Source: DATAWZ01 sp036266975
Lineage (GTDB): Bacteria; Actinomycetota; Thermoleophilia; Solirubrobacterales; Solirubrobacteraceae
Direction: 5' to 3'
Length of the DNA: 32,137 bases
Assembly: GCA_036266975.1 (NCBI GenBank)
Contig: DATAWZ010000239.1
Span: forward strand, 1-32,137
The position numbers were made by a program, and so were the translations under genes. Shown in pieces: positions 15,365 to 22,553 of the stretch (position 1 is the first letter of the stretch; each line of letters opens with the position of its first letter). The notes under the pieces were generated by a model. That model worked only from the letters and a program-made list of their open reading frames with translations, did not search any database and was not told the origin of the DNA.

Positions 15365-17404
15365 TCAGCCGCAGAGCGCCGGGTTCAGCCGCCCGTGGAT
15401 GGCGAACACGCCGTCGTGCGGGCCGGTGGGCACGATCAGTGACAGCGCCGGGTCGCCGGCGGTCCACGCCTCCGCCGGGCTCCCCGCCGTGGGCTCGAGC
15501 ACGAGGTACTGGTAGCGCCCGCGGTTGAGGATCTGCTTCCACGCCGCGCAGGTCGCGATCGGCGCGTAGCCGCCGTCGCGCTCCTTCTGCCCCAGGTAGC
15601 GCACCACGTTCGCATCGCGCTTGCCGTACAGCGGGTACTGCTCCCAGTCGCCGTAGTCGGCGATCCGCTTGCGGGCCACGGTCTGCGCCCAGCGGTAGAC
15701 CGAGCCGAAGGGCAGGCTGGTCGTCGCGGTCCCCTCGTAGCGCCGGTCGTAGTAGCGATGCTCGACCGCCCACCCGACGACGAGCACGGCCAGGACACCG
15801 ACCGCGAGCACGGTCACCGTCGCGCGCCTCGTGACCAGGCGCCGGGCCGCGGCCGGCGCGCTCAGCAGCACGACGACCACCGCCGCGCACACGAGCAGAT
15901 ACGCCGCGTGGCGCGCGAGCCCGGCCCGCCAGAGCGAGTCCGACAGCTGCGTGGCGACGAGCAGCGCGAGCATCAGGACGGTCAAGGCCGGGACGAGCCT
16001 CGGGCGCAGGCGGCCGAGCGCGATCGGGCCGAGCGCGAGGCCCAGCGCGAGCGCGGGCATCAGGTAGCGCAGGTTGGTGGCGAACAGCGCGTAGCCCTGC
16101 AGCAGCCCGGTGGCGCCCGTGGGCAGCAGCAGATAGCTCAGGCCCGCGGCCGCCGCGGTGAGGGCCAGCGCGCACAGCCGCGGGTCCCTGATCGCGGCCA
16201 GGCCCGCGCCGGTGGCGGTGATGGCGAGCACGAGCAGCACCGGCCAGCCGACCCCGAGCGCGCTGTGCAGCCCGGGGATGAAGCGGGACGACCACAGCGA
16301 GCTGTGGCCGATATAGCTGGCCACCGCGCTCTGGGTGGAGGCCAGCGGCGAGGCGGGCGCGCCGAGCTTCAGCGGCCCGAGATGCAGATGCACGATCCCG
16401 AACGGGTCGTGGATGTCGATCAGGTTGCGCAGGTACCACCAGCCGCCGGTCACGAGCGTCCCGCCGACGAGCAGGCCGAGCGGCCGGGCGGCCCGGCGCC
16501 GGTAACCGAGCGGCGCGATCACCAGCAGCGCCGTCGCGGGCACGAGCACGGTCACCTTCGTGCCGACCGCGAGCCCCAGGGCCAGGCCGGCGACGCCGAG
16601 GTCGAACCGCGCCAGCGGCTGCCTGGCCAGGAGCGCGGCGGCGACCAACAGCGGCGTCAGGCCGACGATGTCGTTGGCCGCGTGGCCGCCCTGACCGGTC
16701 GCCAGCGCGGGCAGCGACAGGGCGAGCGCGACCGCGACGAGCGTCTCGCGCTGGCGCCCCCACGGCTGGCCGATGCACCAGGCGGCGAGCAGCGCCAGCA
16801 GCAGCCACAGCAGGTTCAGGCTCGGCGACGCCGCGTCCCCGCCGAGCAGGCCGATCAGCACGCCGTGCAGCAGCTCGGAGTTCGCCGGGTAGTAGGCGGT
16901 GAGCGGGTCCGGCTGGGTGAAGAAGACCTTGGTGACCGACCCCGTCTGGGCGAAGTCGGCCGCGAAGGGCATGTGGTACCAGAGCGTGTCGTAGCTGAGC
17001 ATGCCCGTGTCGTAGGCGCTGATCGTCCCGAGCAGCCACTGCGCGCACACGATGACCACCGCGGCCGCGGCCGCCAGCGACGCCGGCTGGCGCAGCAGGC
17101 CAAGGCTCAGCTGCGCCCGCTCGGCGGGGGCGGCCGAGCCGACCGCCGGGCGCCAGACGCGCACGGAGATCAGCGCGACGAGCACGAGCAGCGGGACCAG
17201 CGCCGCCGGACGCATCAGGCCGACGAGCCCGAGCAGCTCGGCGGCCACGAGCACCACGCTCAGCGCGAGCACGGCGTCGACGAGCACGACCGCCGGCCCC
17301 GAGACGGCCGAGAAGCGCCTCTGCAGCGAACGCGCGGTCAGGGCCGCGGGCCCGACGGTGCCGATCAGCAACAGCACGCCGGTGAGGAACCGCGCGATCG
17401 TCAT
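15365..17404 (-). CDS. Multi-pass membrane protein, GT-C glycosyltransferase-like
   Basis: About 679 residues from ATG 17404, with some 12 or more hydrophobic helices. After the first helices an extracytoplasmic loop contains YDTGMLSYDTLWYHMPF and then FTQPDPLTAYYPANSELLHG, the pattern of GT39/GT-C-type transferases whose acidic loop residues bind lipid-linked sugar. The C-terminal about 120 residues are a soluble, Trp/Tyr-rich extracytoplasmic domain (VYRWAQTVARKRIADYGDWEQYP). Likely it transfers a sugar from a polyprenyl-phosphate donor to an envelope acceptor, but no acceptor gene is near. GTG 17446 would add 14 Pro-rich residues; the downstream ATG is preferred because it starts directly before the first helix. 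It is divergent from the secreted protein gene, leaving only about 45 bases for both promoters. Confidence 0.75.
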   Translation of the reverse strand: MTIARFLTGVLLLIGTVGPAALTARSLQRRFSAVSGPAVVLVDAVLALSVVLVAAELLGLVGLMRPAALVPLLVLVALISVRVWRPAVGSAAPAERAQLSLGLLRQPASLAAAAAVVIVCAQWLLGTISAYDTGMLSYDTLWYHMPFAADFAQTGSVTKVFFTQPDPLTAYYPANSELLHGVLIGLLGGDAASPSLNLLWLLLALLAAWCIGQPWGRQRETLVAVALALSLPALATGQGGHAANDIVGLTPLLVAAALLARQPLARFDLGVAGLALGLAVGTKVTVLVPATALLVIAPLGYRRRAARPLGLLVGGTLVTGGWWYLRNLIDIHDPFGIVHLHLGPLKLGAPASPLASTQSAVASYIGHSSLWSSRFIPGLHSALGVGWPVLLVLAITATGAGLAAIRDPRLCALALTAAAAGLSYLLLPTGATGLLQGYALFATNLRYLMPALALGLALGPIALGRLRPRLVPALTVLMLALLVATQLSDSLWRAGLARHAAYLLVCAAVVVVLLSAPAAARRLVTRRATVTVLAVGVLAVLVVGWAVEHRYYDRRYEGTATTSLPFGSVYRWAQTVARKRIADYGDWEQYPLYGKRDANVVRYLGQKERDGGYAPIATCAAWKQILNRGRYQYLVLEPTAGSPAEAWTAGDPALSLIVPTGPHDGVFAIHGRLNPALCG

Positions 17405-17449
17405 GGCCGGGTCTGCGGGGGTCGTCGGGCCTTCAGGCGGGCACACGAT

Positions 17450-18301
17450 ATGGTCAAGGCGATGCGCCGCGCTGTCCCCGCCGCCCTCGTCGTGATCCTC
17501 TGCGCCGTCTTCGCGAGCTCCGCCGCGGCCGAGACCGTCACCCAGACGGCGACCTCGGGCCAGGTCAGCGCGACGTTCACCTTCCAGACGAGCACCTCAG
17601 CCGCCTTCCCGTACTCGGACCTCGCGCTGTCGATCTCCCGCGCGGGCGCGCTGGTCTACAACCAGCCGGTCGACGACGCCCAGCAGGAGGGCTGCGGCAC
17701 GACGTGCGAGCCGCAGAGCCCGACGGGCCACTCGGTGCAGGTCGCGGACATCGAGGGCAACGGCGAGCCCGACGTGATCCTGCACCTGTTCAGCGGCGGC
17801 GCCCACTGCTGCTCGATCGACCAGGTCTTCTCCTACGACGCCACGACGAACACGTACGCGTCGACCACGCACGAGTGGGGCGACCCGGGCGAGCGGATCG
17901 TCGACCTCGACCACAACGGCAAGCTCGAGTTCCTCTCGGCCGACGACCGCTTCGCCTACGAGTTCGAGTCATACGCCTTCTCGGGGCTGCCGATCCAGAT
18001 CTGGACGTTCTCCGCCGGCACGTTCACCAACGTGACGGGGCAGTTCCCCGCGCAGGTGGCCAAGGACGCCAAGCAGTGGTGGAAGGACTACCTCCAGAAC
18101 CGGCCGAGCTCGGGCAACGGCGCGATCGCCGCGTGGGCCGCCGACGAGGACACGCTCGGCCATCGGGCGCTCGTGGCCAAGACCCTGGCCCAGCAGAACG
18201 CCAAGCACGACCTGCGCGCCCCCAACAGCCTCTCGCTGCCCGGGGGCAAGCGGTTCATCAAGGCGCTGCAGGCCCTCCTGCGCAAGACGGGCTACACCTG
18301 A
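17450..18301 (+). CDS. Secreted protein with FG-GAP/VCBS-like repeats, unknown function
   Basis: 283 residues with a clear signal peptide (RRAVPAALVVILCAVFASSAAAE, cleavage expected after AAA). The mature part contains two Asp/Asn-rich loops, VADIEGNGEPDVIL and VDLDHNGKLEFLSAD, the D-x-D-x-N-G pattern of FG-GAP/VCBS calcium-binding repeats, and an unusual GGAHCCSIDQV segment. Near the C-terminus there is a helical region (VAKDAKQWWKDYLQN). Start may be ATG 17450 or 17462; both keep the signal peptide. Its TGA overlaps the ATG of the aldo/keto reductase by one base (TGATG), an odd pairing of an exported and a cytoplasmic protein. Confidence 0.7.
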   Translation: MVKAMRRAVPAALVVILCAVFASSAAAETVTQTATSGQVSATFTFQTSTSAAFPYSDLALSISRAGALVYNQPVDDAQQEGCGTTCEPQSPTGHSVQVADIEGNGEPDVILHLFSGGAHCCSIDQVFSYDATTNTYASTTHEWGDPGERIVDLDHNGKLEFLSADDRFAYEFESYAFSGLPIQIWTFSAGTFTNVTGQFPAQVAKDAKQWWKDYLQNRPSSGNGAIAAWAADEDTLGHRALVAKTLAQQNAKHDLRAPNSLSLPGGKRFIKALQALLRKTGYT

Positions 18302-19074
18302 TGAACCCGCCGGCGGTTCCCCAGCTGGGTGAGACCACGATCACCCGCATCGGCCTGGGAACCAACCGCCTGGCCCGCACGCCGGCCAACGAGGCCTTCC
18401 TCAAGGCGGCGCTCGACGCCGGCGTCAACTTCATCGACACCGCCTACATGTACGTCGGCGGCGAGAGCGAGACGACGATCGGCGCGGCGCTCGCGCCGTG
18501 GCCGGCGCACTGCATCGTGGCCACCAAGGGCGCGATGCGAGCCGGGGAGGGACGGCCGGACGTCCTGCGCGGCCAGATCGAGGAGAGCCTGCGCCGGCTG
18601 GACACCAAGACGATCGATCTGTACTACCTGCACCGCGTCGACCCCGAGACGCCGCTCGAGACGAGCCTGTCGGTGATCGCCGAGTACCGCGACCAGGGCG
18701 TGATCGGCCACATCGGCGTCTCGGCGGTGGACCTGGAGCAGCTCGAGCGGGCGCGCGCGGTCGTGCCGGTCGCCGCGGTCCAGAACCGCTTCAACCTCGC
18801 CGAGCGCCGCCACGAGGACGTGATCGACTACTGCGCCGAGCACGGCATCCTGTACGTGCCCTTCTACCCGATGCGCGGGCAGGACGGCGAGCCGGTCGCC
18901 CGGATCGCCGCCGCGCACGAGGCGACGCCCTCGCAGATCGCCCTGGCCTGGCTGCTGCGCCGCTCACCGGCGATGGTGCCGATCCCCGGGACGCTGTCGA
19001 TCGAGCACCTGCGCGAGAACCTCGGCGCGCTGGAGATCGAGCTGACCGACGACGAGTACCGGGCGCTCAGCTGA
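18301..19074 (+). CDS. Aldo/keto reductase
   Basis: 257 residues, a compact AKR TIM barrel. Catalytic tetrad candidates are visible: Asp and Tyr in NFIDTAYMYVGGESE, Lys in IVATKGAMR, His in IDLYYLHRVDP. The C-terminal NADPH site shows MVPIPGTLSIEHLRENLGAL. It reduces aldehydes or ketones with NADPH in the cytoplasm; substrate unknown. Its ATG overlaps the stop of the secreted-protein gene, and the PoxB-like gene starts 11 bases after its stop, so the three probably form one transcript. Confidence 0.9.
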   Translation: MNPPAVPQLGETTITRIGLGTNRLARTPANEAFLKAALDAGVNFIDTAYMYVGGESETTIGAALAPWPAHCIVATKGAMRAGEGRPDVLRGQIEESLRRLDTKTIDLYYLHRVDPETPLETSLSVIAEYRDQGVIGHIGVSAVDLEQLERARAVVPVAAVQNRFNLAERRHEDVIDYCAEHGILYVPFYPMRGQDGEPVARIAAAHEATPSQIALAWLLRRSPAMVPIPGTLSIEHLRENLGALEIELTDDEYRALS

Positions 19075-19085
19075 GTCGGTAGATC

Positions 19086-20825
19086 GTGGCTTCCACCGTC
19101 GCCGAGGTCGTTGTCGCGACGCTCAAGGCGTCCGGGGTCCGGCGCGTGTACGGGCTGCCCGGCGACTCGCTGAACGGGTTCACCGACGCGATCCGCCGCG
19201 ACGGCGAGATCAGCTGGCAGCACGTGCGCCACGAGGAGGGCGCGGCGTTCGCCGCCGCCGGCGAGGCGTCGATCACCGGGCGGCTCGCGGTGTGCGCGGG
19301 CAGCTGCGGCCCGGGCAACCTGCACCTGATCAACGGCCTGTTCGACGCCCACCGCAGCGGGGTGCCGGTGCTGGCCGTCGCCGCGCACATCCCGCGCGTG
19401 GAGATCGGCGGGGGCTACTTCCAGGAGACCCATCCGCCCGAGCTGTTCCGCGAGTGCAGCGCCTACGCCGAGCTGGTCAGCATCCCCGAGCAGCTCCCGC
19501 GCCTGCTGCACATCGCGATGCGCACCGCCCTCTCGCGCCGCGGGGTGGCGGTGCTCGTGGTGCCCGGTGAGATCTTCCTGGATCAAGCGGTCGGGGAGAC
19601 CGAGGCGCGGAGCATTTATCCCACCTCCTCAACGATCTGCCCGGACGAGGCGTCGCTCGATCGCGCCGCCGCGCTCCTGGGCGGGGCCGAGCGCGTCACG
19701 ATCCTCGCCGGCGCGGGCTGCGAGGGGGCCCACGACGAGCTCGTCAGCCTCGCCGCGGCGCTGCAGGCGCCGGTCGTGCACGCGCTGCGCGGGAAGGCGT
19801 TCGTCGAGTACGAGAACCCGTACGACGTCGGCATGACCGGCCTGCTCGGGTTCAGCTCGGGCTACCGGGCGATGGAGCACTGCGACGCGCTGCTGATGCT
19901 CGGCACCGACTTCCCCTACCGGCAGTTCTATCCGCCGGCCGGCGTGCCGGTGATCCAGGTCGACGTGCGCGGCGAGCACATCGGCCGGCGCGTGCCCGTC
20001 GAGGTGCCGCTGGTCGGGACCGTCAAGGACACCGCCGCCGCGCTACTGGCGCGCATCAGCCCGAAGTCCGACCGCGAGCACCTCGACCGGATGCGCGCCC
20101 ACTACGCCCGGGCGCGCAAGCGGCTGGACGCGCTGGCCAGCGAGGATCGCAATCGCACCCCGCTGCACCCGCAGTTCGTGGCGGCGACGATCGATCGCCT
20201 GGCCAGCGACGACGCGGTCCTCCTGGCCGACGTCGGCTCGCCGACCGTGTGGGCCGCGCGCTATCTGACGATGAACGGCCGGCGGCGGCTGCTGGGGTCC
20301 TTCACCCACGGCACGATGGCCAACGCGCTGCCCCAGGCGGTCGGCGTGCAGGCCAGCCAGCCCGGCCGTCAGGTCGTCAGCCTCTCCGGCGACGGCGGCC
20401 TGGCCATGCTCCTCGGGGAGCTGCTGACCCTGCGCCAGCAGCGCCTGCCGGTCAAGGTCGTCGTGTTCAACAACGGCTCGCTCGCGTTCGTCGAGCTCGA
20501 GATGAAGGCGGCGGGGATCGTCAACTTCGGCACCGAGCTCGAGAACCCCGACTTCGCCGCGGTGGCGCGCGCGGTCGGCCTGCACGCGCTGCGCGTCGAG
20601 CGTCCCGACCAGCTCGAGGGGGCGATCACCGAGTCCTTCGCGCACGACGGGCCGTCGCTGCTCGACGTCGTCACCCGCCGCCAGGAGCTCTCGATGCCGC
20701 CCAAGGTCACCCTCGAGCAGATCAAGGGCTTCACCCTCTACGCGACCCGCACGATCATCTCCGGCCGGGCCGACGAGATCGTCGAGCTGGCCAGGACGAA
20801 CCTGCGCGAGCTCGGCTCCGAGTGA
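19086..20825 (+). CDS. poxB: Thiamine-diphosphate enzyme, pyruvate:quinone oxidoreductase (PoxB)-like
   Basis: 579 residues from GTG 19086. N-terminal ThDP-binding part: VYGLPGDSLNGFTDAI, RHEEGAAFAAAGEA with the activating Glu, GSCGPGNLHLINGL. C-terminal ThDP/Mg site: GDGGLAMLLGELLTL ... VVFNNGSLAFVELEM. The end, RQELSMPPKVTLEQIKGF then TRTIISGRADEIVELARTNL, closely follows Escherichia coli PoxB, including the amphipathic C-terminal helix used for membrane lipid activation, and differs from acetolactate synthase. It should oxidise pyruvate to acetate and CO2 at the membrane with FAD and pass electrons to quinone. No ribosome-binding site is evident; coupling to the AKR gene is by an 11-base gap. 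Confidence 0.88.
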   Translation: MASTVAEVVVATLKASGVRRVYGLPGDSLNGFTDAIRRDGEISWQHVRHEEGAAFAAAGEASITGRLAVCAGSCGPGNLHLINGLFDAHRSGVPVLAVAAHIPRVEIGGGYFQETHPPELFRECSAYAELVSIPEQLPRLLHIAMRTALSRRGVAVLVVPGEIFLDQAVGETEARSIYPTSSTICPDEASLDRAAALLGGAERVTILAGAGCEGAHDELVSLAAALQAPVVHALRGKAFVEYENPYDVGMTGLLGFSSGYRAMEHCDALLMLGTDFPYRQFYPPAGVPVIQVDVRGEHIGRRVPVEVPLVGTVKDTAAALLARISPKSDREHLDRMRAHYARARKRLDALASEDRNRTPLHPQFVAATIDRLASDDAVLLADVGSPTVWAARYLTMNGRRRLLGSFTHGTMANALPQAVGVQASQPGRQVVSLSGDGGLAMLLGELLTLRQQRLPVKVVVFNNGSLAFVELEMKAAGIVNFGTELENPDFAAVARAVGLHALRVERPDQLEGAITESFAHDGPSLLDVVTRRQELSMPPKVTLEQIKGFTLYATRTIISGRADEIVELARTNLRELGSE

Positions 20826-20873
20826 CCCAGGGCTCGAGGAGGCGATCGGCGTGTGCGCCGCCTCCGCGACTGA

Positions 20874-20920
20874 GGGTGTGGTTCGCGAGTTGCGCTGAGC
20901 GCAACTGAACAACCACACCC
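20874..20920. repeat. Long two-tier hairpin upstream of the AbiEi/DUF559 gene
   Basis: Outer arms GGGTGTGGTT (20874-20883) and AACCACACCC (20911-20920) are perfect complements, as are the inner arms AGTTGCGC (20888-20895) and GCGCAACT (20899-20906) around a TGA loop; two 4-base internal loops separate the tiers. There are 18 paired bases in 47. No T tract follows. It sits 49 bases after poxB and 50 bases before the next gene, so it may be a terminator, an operator of the downstream protein, or a copy of a dispersed palindrome family. No second copy was seen in this window. Confidence 0.7.
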
Positions 20921-20969
20921 CCCGCCTCCGAACGGATTCCGACCCAAGCGCGCGGCACTCTTTGGGGCC

Positions 20970-21872
20970 GTGGATCGGGAGATCGCCCGGCTTGCTGAGC
21001 GCCAGCACGGCGTCGTGCACGTCGACGACCTGCACGCGCTGGGGCTCACCAACTCGGCAATCAGCCGGCGAGTGGACGCGGGGCGCCTGCACCGCAAGGG
21101 CCCCCGGACCTACGCGGTCGGGCACGAGGCTCTCTCCGAAAAGGGGGAGTGGATGGCGGCGGTGCTGACGGTGGGGCCCAAGGCGGCGTGGCTGAGTGGC
21201 GTCTCGGCGGCCCAGTTCCGCGCCGTCTGGCGCGGCGCACCGCCGCCGCGCCTCGAGGTCCTCACGACCAGCCAGCGGGGTCGGACGATTCCCTCGCTGC
21301 AGGTCGTGCGCGCCCGACGCGTCGACCCCCGCGACGTCACGGTCATCGACGGGATCCCGGTCGTAACCGTCCCCCGCCTGCTCGTCGAGCTGAGCGCGAC
21401 GCTGACCGCCGGGCAGCTGGCCAACGTCATCCACGAGGCGGCCTACCGCAACCTGTTCGACGCGTCCGCGACCCGCGCCGCGGCGCAGCGCGCCACCGGC
21501 CGGCACCACCTCGACGTCCTGCACCGCGCCCTGGAGCTCTACGAGCAGGGCAGCGCCGGAACACGCAGCCGGCGCGAGGATCGCATCGTGAGGGCACTGC
21601 TCAAGGGCAAGGGCCCGAAGCCCATCGTGGGCGCGGCCCTCACGATCAACGTCACGCGCATCGAGGTCGACCTCCTCTACCCCGACGCCAAGCTCGCCGT
21701 CGAGATCGACGGCCCCGGCCACCGGCGGCCACGTACCCAACGCGAGGACCGGCTCCGCGACGCGCTCCTGCGTGGCGGCGGCTACGACACCCTGAGGATC
21801 GCCACGCCCGACCCGCAGACCGCCGTCGAGCTGATCGCCGACCGGCTGATCAAGCGGCAGCGCGCCGGTTGA
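20970..21872 (+). CDS. AbiEi-like winged-helix plus DUF559 nuclease-like protein
   Basis: 300 residues from GTG 20970. The first about 70 residues are an AbiEi-antitoxin-like winged helix: ARLAERQHGVVHVDDLHALG, LTNSAISRRVDAGRLHRKGP, TYAVGH. The middle holds the typical RRVDPRDVTVIDGIPVVTVP and LVELSATL segments. The C-terminal 100 residues look like DUF559, a Vsr-type PD-(D/E)xK nuclease relative: INVTRIEVDLLYPDAKLAVEIDGPGHR has the D...(E)xD spacing, followed by RTQREDRLRDALLRGGGYDTLRI. AbiEi proteins normally sit beside an AbiEii nucleotidyltransferase toxin; none is present here. It may bind DNA, perhaps the upstream hairpin. Its last 23 bases overlap the convergent minus-strand gene tail to tail. 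Confidence 0.8.
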   Translation: MDREIARLAERQHGVVHVDDLHALGLTNSAISRRVDAGRLHRKGPRTYAVGHEALSEKGEWMAAVLTVGPKAAWLSGVSAAQFRAVWRGAPPPRLEVLTTSQRGRTIPSLQVVRARRVDPRDVTVIDGIPVVTVPRLLVELSATLTAGQLANVIHEAAYRNLFDASATRAAAQRATGRHHLDVLHRALELYEQGSAGTRSRREDRIVRALLKGKGPKPIVGAALTINVTRIEVDLLYPDAKLAVEIDGPGHRRPRTQREDRLRDALLRGGGYDTLRIATPDPQTAVELIADRLIKRQRAG

Positions 21873-22512
21873 TCTCGTTGCGGGCGTCGGCGAGCGGGAG
21901 CGGCGGGCCCCAGCACCAGTCGGTCATCGAGAACGCCGCCCACTCCGGCGCCGGCTCATCGACACCCGCTCGCAGCGTGCAGCCCGTGGTGAGCCCGGTC
22001 ATCCAACCGGCCGGCTCGGCGCACGCGACCGCGTCGGGCAGGCGCGTTCGCCCGGGCGGCGGGATCTCGCGGCCGAGCCGCGGGTGGGGCAGCAGCACGC
22101 TCGGCACCTCGAAGTGGGCGAGCACGCTCCACAGCTCGTCGTAGTCACCGGCGAGCGCGGGGTCGGGCGCGACCTCCTCGGCGACGATCACGAAGTCCGG
22201 CTGTGCCTCGCCGAGCGGGGTGAGCGCGTCGATCGCCTGGTCGATGACCGTGGGTGAGCTGAGCGACACCGCCGTGCTCAGTCCCGCGACCGCGACGCCG
22301 ACCGGCAGCGCGGGCCGCGCGGCGTGCACGCCCGCGACCGCCCCGGCGAGCGCCTGGGCGCCGTCCCACGACAGCGACCAGGCGGCGAGGGCCGCGTCGC
22401 CGCCGAACAGCGCGTGCAGCCGCAGCGTCGCCTGCACGACCGCCGCGACGTCCGTCGGCGTCACCGCCCGTCCGAGCAGCTCCTCGGCGTAGCCGTTGAC
22501 GATCGGGATCAT
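21850..22512 (-). CDS. Unknown protein in the position of ketone-carboxylase subunit Apc5
   Basis: 220 residues from ATG 22512 (MIPIVNGYAEELLGRAV). No known domain recognised. Visible features: an Ala-rich helical N-terminal half (LRLHALFGGDAALAAWSLSWDGAQAL), a beta/alpha-looking middle (RPALPVGVAVAGLSTAVSL; PDFVIVAEEVAPDPAL; VPSVLLPHPRLG), and a C-terminal part with single Cys residues and TDWCWGPPLPL. It is the last gene of the five-gene minus-strand operon, 41 bases after the HyuB-like gene. In Aromatoleum aromaticum the acetophenone carboxylase genes apc1-4 are followed by apc5, an accessory subunit of unclear role; position is the only reason for comparing. The gene end overlaps the convergent AbiEi/DUF559 gene by 23 bases. 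Confidence 0.65.
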   Translation of the reverse strand: MIPIVNGYAEELLGRAVTPTDVAAVVQATLRLHALFGGDAALAAWSLSWDGAQALAGAVAGVHAARPALPVGVAVAGLSTAVSLSSPTVIDQAIDALTPLGEAQPDFVIVAEEVAPDPALAGDYDELWSVLAHFEVPSVLLPHPRLGREIPPPGRTRLPDAVACAEPAGWMTGLTTGCTLRAGVDEPAPEWAAFSMTDWCWGPPLPLADARNEINRRAAA

Positions 22513-22553
22513 CGGGCGCGCGCCGCCCGCGCCGCGGAGCGCCGCGCGCAGGC

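Noticed and set aside
15758..17449. Long upstream extension of the secreted-protein frame
   Set aside because: The extension is antisense to the GT-C membrane protein and is Arg/Gln/Asp-rich; the signal peptide at 17450/17462 marks the true start.
20874..20920. Hairpin as a standard rho-independent terminator
   Set aside because: No T tract follows on either strand and the two-tier structure is longer than usual; termination remains possible but is not the only reading.
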